Positions 24,461-33,088 of a stretch of DNA of 41,655 nt are shown piece by piece. The position numbers were made by a program, and so were the translations under genes. A model generated the notes under the pieces. It worked only from the letters and a program-made list of their open reading frames with translations. It made no database searches and was not told where the DNA came from. Origin of the DNA: Bacillota bacterium (lineage in GTDB: Bacteria; Bacillota; Clostridia; Christensenellales; Pumilibacteraceae). Location of the stretch: NCBI GenBank assembly GCA_019113265.1, contig DXHT01000033.1, positions 1 through 41,655 of the forward strand, in the 5' to 3' direction. Position 1 is the stretch's first letter. Each line of letters starts with the position of its first letter.

Positions 24461-24568
24461 AATGTCTGCGGCGAAGGCGCATTCGCGCATGCATGGCGTG
24501 CCTTATGCCCCGCGCGCATACGGACTCGCTCCTTTTAAGGCATTTTGTCCGCCTGACGCCCTTTGCGG

Positions 24569-24597
24569 TTGACACCCGCGCCCGTTTATGATATTCT
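24569..24597 (+). promoter_or_regulatory. Promoter of the ABC exporter operon
   Basis: TTGACA (24569-24574) and TATTCT (24592-24597) with a 17-base spacer; leader about 25 bases. Confidence 0.75.
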
Positions 24598-24629
24598 CAA
24601 AAAACAAAAATAATACATCGGAGAACGCA

Positions 24630-26417
24630 ATGTTCGGTTTGCTTCGATACTTAAAAGGCTACCGCGCCGCCGCGATAGCCGCGCCTCTGCTTAAGATCAT
24701 AGAGGCGATAATAGAACTCATAGTGCCCCTCATAGTCGCGGCTATGATAGACGGTCCGATAGCGCGCGGAGATATTCCCGCCGTTATCGGCATGGGCGCG
24801 CTTATGGCGGGACTGTCCTGCGTCGGGCTGGGGTTTTCCCTCGCCTGTCAGTACCTCGCGTCCAAAGCCGCAGTCGGTCTGGGCTGTAACATACGCACCG
24901 CGCTCTACGCTCACCTGCACAGGCTCAATCTCGGCGACTCCGACCGCATGGGTACGGGCGCGCTCGTAAACCGCCTGTCCACCGACGTCGCGCAGGCGCA
25001 ACAGGGCTTTGCCATGTTTTTAAGGCTCATGCTGCGCGCGCCCGTCATTGCCGCGGGCGGCGCGATAATGAGCATAATAGTCGCGCCGTCGCTGTGGTAT
25101 ATAGGCGTGGGCGCGGGCGTTCTCGCGTTCGTTATCCTGCTCGTCGTCATGCGGGCGGGCGTTTCCCGCTTTGCCGCCATGCAGAAAAAGCTGGACGACA
25201 TTTCCCGCCTTACCAACGAGACCATACGCGGCGAGCGCGTCATACGCGCGTTTGCGGGAGAGGGGCGCAGTAAGGATAAGTTCGACGGCGCTCTCGTCTC
25301 CCACTGCCGCTCCGCCGTCGCGGCGAGCGCACTCTCCTGCCTGCTCACTCCCGCGGCGACAGTCGTGATAAACGCCGCCGTCGTGGTGTTGCTGTGGATG
25401 GGAGGCGGCGCGGTAAATGACGGCGTGATAAGCTCGGGCGATCTCGTCGCACTCGTAAACTACCTCAATCAGATAATGCTCGCGCTCATTACCACGGCTA
25501 CGCTTATGGTGCTCATATCCAAAGCCGTGTCCTCCGCCGCCCGCATAAACGCGCTGTTCGCCCTTAAAGAGGACGAAGAGGGCGCGGGCGCGCTTCCCGA
25601 TCTTAACGCGCCTCTCGTCGAGCTTAAAAACGCGTCCTTTTCATTCGGCGGAGAAGAAAACGCCGTGGGCGGGCTCGATCTGACGCTACGCAGAGGCGAA
25701 ACTCTGGGAGTCATAGGCACTACGGGAAGCGGCAAGTCCACTCTCGCGGGTCTGCTCACCCGCTTTTACCGCGCGACGGAAGGACAGGTTCTGATCGCGG
25801 GGCGCGACATACGCGAATACACCGACGAGCAGCTGCGTTCTCTCGTCACGCTCGCGCCGCAAAAACCGCTGTTGTTTTCGGGTACGGTGCGCTCCAACCT
25901 CGGCATGAGCGGAGAGATCGACGACGAAAAGATGATAAGCGCGCTCGGTATGACCAAGGCATGGGAGTTCGTCTCGGAAAAGAAAGGGCTTGACTCGGAA
26001 GTGACGCAAAAGGGAAATAACTTTTCGGGCGGCGAAAAGCAGAGGATATCCCTCGCCCGCGCTCTGCTGCGCGACGCGCCCGTACTCGTTCTCGACGACG
26101 CGGCGAGCGCGCTCGACTATGTGACGGAGGCGGAAGTCATGCGCAGTGTGCGCAAAGCCTGCCGCGACAAAGCGGTGGTCAACATTTCGCAGAGGATAGG
26201 CACTATCCGCCGCTCGGACAAAATACTCGTCCTCGACGGCGGGCGCGTAGTCGGATACGGCACGCACGAAACGCTGCTCGGCGACTGCGAGCTTTACCGC
26301 AGTCTTTCGGGGATAACGCCGCGCTCGCCCGACCGCGGCGACGCCTTAGCGGCCTCCCTTCCGAGCGACAACGGCGGGACTAAGGACAAAGCGCAGGCGG
26401 ACGGAGGTGTGAAATGA
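24630..26417 (+). CDS. ABC exporter, fused membrane and ATPase domains, degenerate-site subunit
   Basis: 595 aa. Six-helix exporter membrane domain (about 1-310), then a nucleotide-binding domain with Walker A GTTGSGKST (about 363-371) and signature FSGGEKQ. Walker B ends LVLDDAAS: the catalytic Glu is replaced by Asp490. The switch His is replaced by Gln521 (NISQRIGTI). Both changes mark the degenerate-site half of heterodimeric exporters such as TM287/288 or BmrCD. ATG 24630 is chosen because GGAGA is 5 bases upstream; the frame extends to 24588, inside the promoter. It overlaps its partner by ATGA. The cargo (drug, lipid or peptide) cannot be read from sequence. Confidence 0.93.
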   Translation: MFGLLRYLKGYRAAAIAAPLLKIIEAIIELIVPLIVAAMIDGPIARGDIPAVIGMGALMAGLSCVGLGFSLACQYLASKAAVGLGCNIRTALYAHLHRLNLGDSDRMGTGALVNRLSTDVAQAQQGFAMFLRLMLRAPVIAAGGAIMSIIVAPSLWYIGVGAGVLAFVILLVVMRAGVSRFAAMQKKLDDISRLTNETIRGERVIRAFAGEGRSKDKFDGALVSHCRSAVAASALSCLLTPAATVVINAAVVVLLWMGGGAVNDGVISSGDLVALVNYLNQIMLALITTATLMVLISKAVSSAARINALFALKEDEEGAGALPDLNAPLVELKNASFSFGGEENAVGGLDLTLRRGETLGVIGTTGSGKSTLAGLLTRFYRATEGQVLIAGRDIREYTDEQLRSLVTLAPQKPLLFSGTVRSNLGMSGEIDDEKMISALGMTKAWEFVSEKKGLDSEVTQKGNNFSGGEKQRISLARALLRDAPVLVLDDAASALDYVTEAEVMRSVRKACRDKAVVNISQRIGTIRRSDKILVLDGGRVVGYGTHETLLGDCELYRSLSGITPRSPDRGDALAASLPSDNGGTKDKAQADGGVK

Positions 26418-28180
26418 AACGCAATAAAAAAGCGAACTTCTCCGTCATACGCCGCATTCTTTCCCTCGCGCTCAGGCACAAGGGGTGCTTCTTCCCCGGC
26501 ATGATACTCGTCATCGGCGGCACCGCGCTCTCCCTGCTCGCTCCCGTTCTTACGGGCAAGGCGATAGATTACGCGCTGTTCGGCGCGACGGACTTCGCCA
26601 TGATCGCGCGCTACTGCGTCATCATCGCCGCCTGCGTCGCGGCGAGCGGAGTCGCTGTCTGGACGGGCAATATTCTTTTGAGCCGACTCGCGTTCCTTAC
26701 GGTGCGCGACGTCCGCGCGGAGCTGTTCGGGAAACTGCTCTCCGTTCCCCTCTCCGTCATCGAAAGGCACAGCCGAGGGGATCTTATGACCCGTATGACC
26801 ACGTTCGGCGAAAACCTTTCGGACGGACTGTATCAGGGAATCATGCAGCTTTCGGCGGGAATAGTCACGCTGATCATGACAATAGTGTGCATGTACGTCA
26901 TGAACTGGGCGGTGGCGACTCTCGTCGTGCTCCTCACTCCCGTTTCCGCGTTCGTATCCGCCGCGATAGCCAAGCGCAACCGCGTCACGTTCGCGCGGCA
27001 GAGCGAAAACATGGAAAAGATGAGCGGGCTTGCCGAAGAGCAGCTTTCGGGTACGCGCATACTGCGCGCATACGGGCGCGTTTCGGCGAGCGAAAAGGAC
27101 TTTGCCGAAATCAACTCCGAACTATTCAAAAGCGGACTCAGCTCGCAGTTCGCGGGCGCGCTCGTGAACCCCGTCAGCCGCATAGTGAACAACATAATCT
27201 ATGCCATAGTCGCGGTGGTGGGCGGACTGTTCATAGTCGGCACCATGCACGGCGGCTGGGCGACGGACATCGCCGCTCCCCTCACCCTCGGCGGACTGTC
27301 CGCGTTCCTCGCCTATGCCAATCAGTTCGCAAAGCCGTTCAACGACGTCACGAGCGTCACCGCCGAGCTCCAAACGGCGGCTTCGGCGGCAAGGCGCATA
27401 TTCGAGATAACGGACGCGGCGGACGAGGACAAGGGCGGCAGTCTCGCCGTCGAACACCCAGTCAGCGGTATAGAGTTCGACGACGTGTCCTTCTCCTACT
27501 CGGATAAGCCGTTCATGGAGCACATCACTTTCGCCGCCGCACAGGGCGAGAAAATAGCCCTCGTCGGCACGACGGGAAGCGGAAAGACTACCATAATCAA
27601 CCTTATAATGCGCTTTTACGACATTACGGGCGGCAGGCTCGTCTTTGACGGAAAGGACATAGCAAGCTACCCGAGAGAGGGCGTGCGCCGCTCCTTCGGC
27701 ATGGTCTTACAGGATACGTGGCTGTTTTCGGGCACGGTGCGCGAGAACATCGCATACGGCAAACCGGGCGCTACGGAAGAGGAGATACGCCTCGCCGCGC
27801 ACGCCGCTCGCCTCGATAACTTCATAGGCACCCTCGAACGCGGATACGATACCGTAATCAGCGGCGACGGAGAGGAGCTCAGCGAGGGGCAGAAACAGCT
27901 TATCGCAATCGCGCGGGTGTTTCTCACCTCTCCCGAAATGCTGATCCTGGACGAGGCGACGGCTTCCGTCGACGCCATGACCGAACGCACCGTTCAGTCC
28001 GCGTTTGCAGACCTTCTCGGCGGAAAGACCTCCTTTATCGTCGCCCACCGCCTCTCCACCATTCGTGACAGCGACCTCATCGTCGTCATGGACAAAGGAC
28101 ATATCATCGAGTCGGGCACGCACGAGTCGCTCGTCGCCGCGGGAGGATTCTATACCCGCATGCTCAAAGCCGCGGAGTGA
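26414..28180 (+). CDS. ABC exporter, fused membrane and ATPase domains, catalytically competent subunit
   Basis: 588 aa. Exporter membrane domain followed by a nucleotide-binding domain with Walker A GTTGSGKTT, consensus Walker B LILDEATASVD (Glu514) and switch His545 (IVAHRLSTI). Its signature reads LSEGQ instead of LSGGQ, which is the complementary deviation expected in the partner of a degenerate-site subunit. It would form one working and one impaired ATP site with the protein encoded at 24630-26417. The 4-base overlap implies coupled translation. Confidence 0.94.
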   Translation: MKRNKKANFSVIRRILSLALRHKGCFFPGMILVIGGTALSLLAPVLTGKAIDYALFGATDFAMIARYCVIIAACVAASGVAVWTGNILLSRLAFLTVRDVRAELFGKLLSVPLSVIERHSRGDLMTRMTTFGENLSDGLYQGIMQLSAGIVTLIMTIVCMYVMNWAVATLVVLLTPVSAFVSAAIAKRNRVTFARQSENMEKMSGLAEEQLSGTRILRAYGRVSASEKDFAEINSELFKSGLSSQFAGALVNPVSRIVNNIIYAIVAVVGGLFIVGTMHGGWATDIAAPLTLGGLSAFLAYANQFAKPFNDVTSVTAELQTAASAARRIFEITDAADEDKGGSLAVEHPVSGIEFDDVSFSYSDKPFMEHITFAAAQGEKIALVGTTGSGKTTIINLIMRFYDITGGRLVFDGKDIASYPREGVRRSFGMVLQDTWLFSGTVRENIAYGKPGATEEEIRLAAHAARLDNFIGTLERGYDTVISGDGEELSEGQKQLIAIARVFLTSPEMLILDEATASVDAMTERTVQSAFADLLGGKTSFIVAHRLSTIRDSDLIVVMDKGHIIESGTHESLVAAGGFYTRMLKAAE

Positions 28181-28189
28181 CCTGCCCGC

Positions 28190-28319
28190 TCCAAAAAGAC
28201 GCGATGAGCAGTAGCGCGGTATGACGCGAACGCGGCGAAACGGATAAAGACAGATCCAAAAAGACGCGAGGAACAGTAGCGCGGTATGACGCGAACGCGG
28301 CAAAACGGATAAAGACAAG
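28190..28319. repeat. Tandem duplication of a 65-base unit
   Basis: Two adjacent copies (28190-28254 and 28255-28319) differ at only a handful of positions. They fill the space between the exporter stop and the terminator. No start codon with a ribosome site is seen, so the repeat is probably non-coding. Confidence 0.85.
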
Positions 28320-28322
28320 ACT

Positions 28323-28365
28323 AAACCCCTCTATGTGCTTATCGCACGGAGAGGGGTTTATTTGC
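28323..28365 (+). terminator. Terminator of the ABC exporter operon
   Basis: AAACCCCTCT (28323-28332) pairs with AGAGGGGTTT (28350-28359), followed by ATTTGCG. The tail is weak in either direction. It may also serve ppk, which ends 120 bases to the right on the other strand. 28366-28481 shows nothing else clear. Confidence 0.6.
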
Positions 28366-28481
28366 GATTAATGTTTTTGTACGTTCGCATTGACTCGCGC
28401 CGTGTCGAACCAAACGCGATAGATATGTAATAAGCAGTCGAAAGCGCCGTTAAGTCGGAAGCGCGGCGGGTGCGCGCCCGC

Positions 28482-30551
28482 TCACCTCACTATCTGCGCC
28501 GCCTGCGCGTCCACCGGAGCGCCGTCAGACTCGACGCGGCGGTACTTGCCGTCCGGGCAGAGCCTGCGCGCCTTGACGTTGTCCGAAAGCATGAGTCTGA
28601 GTATGCCCTCTATTTTGTCCGCGATGCTCTCGTCGAGCACGGGCGCGGCGATCTCCACGCGCTTATCCGTGTTGCGCGTCATCAGATCCGCGCTGGAAAT
28701 GAACATCCTGCGGTCCTCTCCGCTACCGAAGCAGTACACGCGCGAGTGTTCGAGAAACCGCCCGACTATGCTTATTATGCGTATGTTGTCCGTCATTCCG
28801 ACGACGCCGGGAATAAGGCAGCATATGCCGCGCACGATGAGGTCTATCCGCACTCCCGCGCGGCTCGCCTCCGTCAGCTTATCGATGATCTCGCGGTCGG
28901 TCAGGCTGTTCATCTTGGCGATTATCCGCCCTTCCTGCCCGCTTTTCGCCTTTCGCGTTTCGCGCTCGATGTACTCCGTAAGCCCGGGTTTGAGCGTTTC
29001 GGGAGCGACGAGAAGCCGCTTATAGTTAAAGTCCGTGTTGCATATGGCTATGTTTCGGAAGAACGCGACGGCGTCCTCGCCTATGCTCTCGTCAGACGTC
29101 AGTATATTGAGATCGGTATACTGCTTGCTCGTGGACTCGTTGTAGTTGCCCGTGCCGAGATGAGTGACGTAACGCAGCATTTCGCCCTCTTTGAGCACGA
29201 CGGAAATTATCTTGGAGTGTACCTTGTAGTTCTCCATGCCGTAAATTATCGTACAGCCCGCTTCGCGCAGTTTGGACGCGAAATACATGTTGTTCTCCTC
29301 GTCGAAGCGCGCGAGAAGCTCTATGACGACTGTCACCTGCTTGCCGTTCTCGCTCGCGCGGCAGAGCGCGTCGACTATGCGCGAGTGATTCGCAAGGCGG
29401 TATATCGTTATGGATACCGACTGCACTCTGTCGTCCGTCGCGCACTGTTCGAGAAGATGCACCACGGGCGACATGCTTTCGTAGGGGTACGAGAAAAATA
29501 CGTCGCGCTTCGTTATGACGTCTATCAGCGACGACGCGGAGCGGATGTAATCGGGCACCGCTCCCTTAAAAGGCGGGTACTTGAGCGCCGCGCTCTTTTC
29601 GGGCGGAAGGAAGTTGCCCAAAGTGAACATGAACTTATAGTCGAAAAACCTCTCGTCCGTAAAGCAGAACGACGGCTTTATTTTGAGCTGACGTATCACG
29701 AAATCTTTGAGCCGTGACTGCTCCGTATCCGTTTCGAGGCGCACTACGCTCAGTTTCGCGCGCGACTCCACTTTCTTGTGCATGAACGCGGGGAAATCGC
29801 TCTCGACGTCCGAATCGTCTATGTGGGCGTCGAAATCGGCGTTGCGGGTGACGCGCATCATCATCTGCTCCGTCACCGTATAGCCCATGAATGCCTCGGA
29901 CGCGAACGCCCTAACCAGCTCTTCGACGGGTATCAGCTTGACCTTTTCCCCGCCGCCCACGCGGTACAGCCTGTCGATCGCGCCGCCGTACGACAGCACG
30001 CCTATCATCCGCCTGCCGCCGCGTTCGAGCTCGCAAAGCATGTAGCCGCGCATATTCTCGAACTGCATGAGCGGGTGCTTGGCGTCGAGCACCATTACGG
30101 AAAGAAGGGGCAGTATGCGCGACATAAATATCGCGCGGCACTCCTCTTTCTGCCTGGGCGTCAGCTCGCTTCCGCGCAGTATCTTTATGCCGCTCGCCGA
30201 AAGCTCCTTGCGCAGCGCCGAGTAGCAGCGGCTGCGAAGCGCGTACAGCCCTTTTGTCACCGCCGCTATGCCTTCAAGCTGTTTTGCGGCGGTCAGACCC
30301 GTCTTGTTGTCCTTTTCCTGCGGGTCGGCAATGCTCTCGTTTACGAGGCTGCCCACGCGCACCATGTAAAACTCATCGAGGTTGGACCCGAATATGGACA
30401 GGAATTTGCACCTTTCCAGAAGCGGGTTCGTGACGTCCTGCGACTGATCGAGGACGCGCCTGTTAAACAGCAACCAGCTGTACTCGCGGTTCATGCATAC
30501 GCCGCTTATGAATCTCTTTTTTACCTTGCTATCTGCCAAAATGTCTTTCAC
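28482..30551 (-). CDS. ppk: Polyphosphate kinase 1
   Basis: 689 aa, normal length. It makes polyphosphate from ATP reversibly. Markers: MNREYSWLLFNRRVLDQ (N domain), LSIFGSNLDEFYMVRVG, PYESMSPVVHLLEQCATDD, YRLANHSRIVDAL, the autophosphorylated His445 in YKVHSK and second His602 in EHSRVY, and THLGTGNYNESTS. The start is GTG 30551 with GGGAG nine bases upstream; an internal ATG at residue 20 would still leave the core intact. It is the last gene of pfkA - ppx - ppk, 74 bases after ppx. Confidence 0.95.
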   Translation of the reverse strand: MKDILADSKVKKRFISGVCMNREYSWLLFNRRVLDQSQDVTNPLLERCKFLSIFGSNLDEFYMVRVGSLVNESIADPQEKDNKTGLTAAKQLEGIAAVTKGLYALRSRCYSALRKELSASGIKILRGSELTPRQKEECRAIFMSRILPLLSVMVLDAKHPLMQFENMRGYMLCELERGGRRMIGVLSYGGAIDRLYRVGGGEKVKLIPVEELVRAFASEAFMGYTVTEQMMMRVTRNADFDAHIDDSDVESDFPAFMHKKVESRAKLSVVRLETDTEQSRLKDFVIRQLKIKPSFCFTDERFFDYKFMFTLGNFLPPEKSAALKYPPFKGAVPDYIRSASSLIDVITKRDVFFSYPYESMSPVVHLLEQCATDDRVQSVSITIYRLANHSRIVDALCRASENGKQVTVVIELLARFDEENNMYFASKLREAGCTIIYGMENYKVHSKIISVVLKEGEMLRYVTHLGTGNYNESTSKQYTDLNILTSDESIGEDAVAFFRNIAICNTDFNYKRLLVAPETLKPGLTEYIERETRKAKSGQEGRIIAKMNSLTDREIIDKLTEASRAGVRIDLIVRGICCLIPGVVGMTDNIRIISIVGRFLEHSRVYCFGSGEDRRMFISSADLMTRNTDKRVEIAAPVLDESIADKIEGILRLMLSDNVKARRLCPDGKYRRVESDGAPVDAQAAQIVR

Positions 30552-30625
30552 TCCGTTTGTCTCCCGAACGCTTATATTCCCGTTACGCGCTCGGCAGTTC
30601 CCTCTTTTGTGTGTCTATAACGATC

Positions 30626-31801
30626 TTACGTAATTTGTTTTTTAGGCCGCCCGCGCTTCTTTGGCGCGCCTGCCGCGTTTGCACTCGCCTTTTTGGGCCG
30701 CCCGCGCTTCTTCGCCGCGCCTGCCGCGTTTGCGCTCGCCTTTTTGGGCCGTCCGCGCTTTTTAGCCGCGCCTGCCGCGTTTGCGCTCGCCTTTTTGGGC
30801 CGTCCACGCTTCTTTGTCTGCTTTTCGGGCAAGTCGTCCGCAACGCCGCGCGGAGCTCCCTCCGATCTTTTCCCGTCAAAGTCGTAGTACGAGCCGCTCT
30901 CGTCGCCCGAAAGCACGAGCGCGAGGTAGCCCTCTTTAACGCCTCTGTCGCTTACCGTCACTCTTTCGACGTCAAAGCGCTTGATGAGCTTTTTTATCAC
31001 CGCCGCGGCGGGCAGGATGACGTGCGTCTTTTCGGGCGCGGTCTTCAATATCAGTCTGGATCTGTCCGCGCCGTGGGCGAGTCTGCGGAACAGCTTGCCG
31101 AACTTCTTTCGGTCCATGACCTTTACGCCGTCGCTTTTTGGCTCGTCCGTAAATTCCGCGTACATGTCGTATATCGCGCCGCAGGTCTGACCCACTAAAA
31201 CGAGATCGGTATATTCTCCCTCGCGCGGCAGTCCCGCCTTGTCGAAGCGGGAGGACGCGTATTTGCCCATTTTCTTCGCCTCGTCCTCGTCGGGCTGGAT
31301 CTTGCCGTCGGCGAACTTTTCGTAGAGGTCGAGCAGACCGAAATCGAAGCAGGTCATGCCCTCTTTGCCCTTGCCGAGCGCGCATATCTCCATACTCTTT
31401 CCGCCGAGGTCGACGAGAACCGCGCCGCCCTCCGACGAATAGCGCATGTTGGCGACGTAATCGCAATACGCCTCCGCCCTGCCGTCTATTAGGTTCATTT
31501 CCAGTCCCGTTGCCGCTCGCACCGCCTCCGTCACCTCGCCGAAGTCGGAAATGTGCCGCAGTGCCGCCGTCGCTATAAGCCAGCACCTGCCGACGCCCGC
31601 CTCTTTAAGGCGCGACTTCATCTGCGAGAGTGCGGATACGAGTTTTTCCGTTCCTCGGCGGGAGAGCTTGTCTCCGTCCATGTAGTAAAGCAGGCTGAGA
31701 GGCTCGCGTTCCTTTCCCGTGACCTCGATCCCGTCGCCCGAGTCTTCCGCGATTATGACGGAAAGACTGCTCGAACTGATGTCTGCTACCGCATACTTCA
31801 T
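30626..31801 (-). CDS. Ppx/GppA-family phosphatase with a C-terminal tandem KKRGRPKK tail
   Basis: 391 aa. The N-terminal ~320 residues match the ASKHA-fold exopolyphosphatase/pppGpp phosphatase family: DISSSSLSVII (P1-like), IATAALRHISDF, LIDGRAEAYCDYVAN, VLVDLGGKSMEI, FDFGLLDLYEKFADG, then RVTVSDRGVKEGYLA. The last 62 residues are a basic tail with four KKRGRPKK motifs separated by ASANAAGA-type linkers, each motif carrying the RGRP core of AT-hooks. Bacterial Ppx enzymes do not normally carry this. Given the flanking ppk, exopolyphosphatase is more likely than pppGpp phosphatase. The tail could bind polyphosphate, DNA or RNA. ATG 31801 follows AAGGAG. Confidence 0.85.
   Translation of the reverse strand: MKYAVADISSSSLSVIIAEDSGDGIEVTGKEREPLSLLYYMDGDKLSRRGTEKLVSALSQMKSRLKEAGVGRCWLIATAALRHISDFGEVTEAVRAATGLEMNLIDGRAEAYCDYVANMRYSSEGGAVLVDLGGKSMEICALGKGKEGMTCFDFGLLDLYEKFADGKIQPDEDEAKKMGKYASSRFDKAGLPREGEYTDLVLVGQTCGAIYDMYAEFTDEPKSDGVKVMDRKKFGKLFRRLAHGADRSRLILKTAPEKTHVILPAAAVIKKLIKRFDVERVTVSDRGVKEGYLALVLSGDESGSYYDFDGKRSEGAPRGVADDLPEKQTKKRGRPKKASANAAGAAKKRGRPKKASANAAGAAKKRGRPKKASANAAGAPKKRGRPKKQIT
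30638..30814 (-). repeat. 51-base tandem repeat encoding four KKRGRPKK motifs
   Basis: KKRGRPKK codons lie at 30638-30661, 30689-30712, 30740-30763 and 30791-30814, giving a 17-residue period. The copies differ mainly at third codon positions (for example CGT/CGC, GGA/GGG, CCC/CCT), so the protein sequence looks preserved. Confidence 0.9.
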
Positions 31802-31819
31802 AATTAAAGTCTCCTTCGG

Positions 31820-32887
31820 TTATTTTGTACCCGTTGCAATCCCTATATCCTTTGCAAACTTTACCGTCGGCCCGTTCGGATCGACGAGTTTGTATTTGCC
31901 CGCTATGTCGCTCAGAGCGTTGAACGTTATCCTGCCGCCCGACACAGCCGCGGTGACTCCGAACCTGCCCTCTTTGGCAAGCTGTGCCGCCACGCCGCCC
32001 AGCCGCGAGCAGAGCAGTCTGTCGAACGCGCAAGGCGTCCCTCCGCGTTGAAGATAGCCGAGAACGGTGTAACGCGTTTCCGTGCCCGTGCGCTCGCCGA
32101 TGACCTCGGCAAGGTGGCGCGTGATCGTCGTTTCGCCCATGTACTGACGGGCAAACGCGCGCTCCGATTTCTTGTACGCCGCTTCCGACGCGAGCGTCGC
32201 GCCCTCGGCTACGGCTATTACGTTATACGGCTTGTCCCTACGGCTGTCCGCGACGAACTCGCATACCGCGTCTATGTCGAACGGTATTTCGGGAATGAGT
32301 ATCATGTCCGCGCCCGCGGCAATGCCCGAATGCAGAGTGAGCCATCCCGCCTTGTTGCCCATGATCTCCACGAGCATGGTGCGCCTGTGGCTCGCGACCG
32401 TCGTCTTTATCCTGTCTATCGCGTCCGTCACCACTTCCACAGCCGTCTGGAAGCCGAAAGTGACGTCCGTGCCGTAAATGTCGTTGTCTATCGTTTTGGG
32501 CAGACCTATGACGTTGCAACCTTCGAAGCCGAGCAGAGCCGCCGTCTTGTGCGTACCCGCTCCGCCCAGGGTGAACAGACAGTCCAGACCCATTTTCTTG
32601 TAGTTGTCGCACATCTTTTCCAGCCGCGACTCGCCGTTCTCTTCCACCGTCATGCGCTTGAACGGCTGACGCGACGTGCCGAGAACCGTGCCGCCTCTGT
32701 CGAGTATGTCCTCGAAATCCTTTTCCTGCATGCGGAACGAGTCGCCGCGTATCAGCCCGCCGTAACCGTCCGGAATGCCTATCATCTCCGCGCCCGGAAT
32801 GTTGCGCGTGCAGTAAAGTCCTATCGAACGAATGACCGCGTTCAATCCCGCGCAATCCCCGCCGCTCGTGAGTATGCCTATCTTCAT
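31820..32887 (-). CDS. pfkA: 6-phosphofructokinase, phosphoryl donor uncertain
   Basis: 355 aa. It phosphorylates fructose 6-phosphate in glycolysis. Family marks: GILTSGGDCAGLNAVIR, GGTVLGTSRQP, PKTIDNDIYGTD with Asp134 as base, and GYLQRGGTP. Donor-specifying positions are mixed: GGAGTHKT has Gly111 as in ATP enzymes but Ala110 where Asp or Glu is usual, and Lys131 in PKTIDND is the PPi-type residue (ATP enzymes of the E. coli type have Gly). It could use ATP, PPi or both. ATG 32887 follows GGAGG. It is the first gene of an operon with ppx (18-base gap) and ppk. Confidence 0.9.
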   Translation of the reverse strand: MKIGILTSGGDCAGLNAVIRSIGLYCTRNIPGAEMIGIPDGYGGLIRGDSFRMQEKDFEDILDRGGTVLGTSRQPFKRMTVEENGESRLEKMCDNYKKMGLDCLFTLGGAGTHKTAALLGFEGCNVIGLPKTIDNDIYGTDVTFGFQTAVEVVTDAIDRIKTTVASHRRTMLVEIMGNKAGWLTLHSGIAAGADMILIPEIPFDIDAVCEFVADSRRDKPYNVIAVAEGATLASEAAYKKSERAFARQYMGETTITRHLAEVIGERTGTETRYTVLGYLQRGGTPCAFDRLLCSRLGGVAAQLAKEGRFGVTAAVSGGRITFNALSDIAGKYKLVDPNGPTVKFAKDIGIATGTK

Positions 32888-32916
32888 ATGTGCGCCTCCG
32901 AAGTCTTCCGACTTTA

Positions 32917-32922
32917 ATTATA
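32917..32922 (-). promoter_or_regulatory. Possible -10 of the pfkA - ppx - ppk operon
   Basis: TATAAT on the minus strand about 30 bases before pfkA. No good -35; a small GCCCG/CGGGC stem occupies the spacer region. The remaining ~165 bases to mnmG hold only a GGGAGCG/CGCTCCC stem (about 33056-33082) that may end mnmG. Confidence 0.45.
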
Positions 32923-33088
32923 CGCCCGCTACGGGCAAGAAAAACATATTATTTGGTTTTTTCGTGCCGTTTTGCCGCTTATCGCACGGCAGTGTCGCTA
33001 CCGCCCGCCGCGAATTCATCATTCCCGCCGCGTCCTGTCTTCCGACGGTATTTTCGGGAGCGTGACCATTTGCCGCTCCCGCCGCCCG

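Noticed and set aside
28190-28319. CRISPR-like array
   Set aside because: Only two adjacent copies of a 65-base unit with no spacers and no cas genes in the window.
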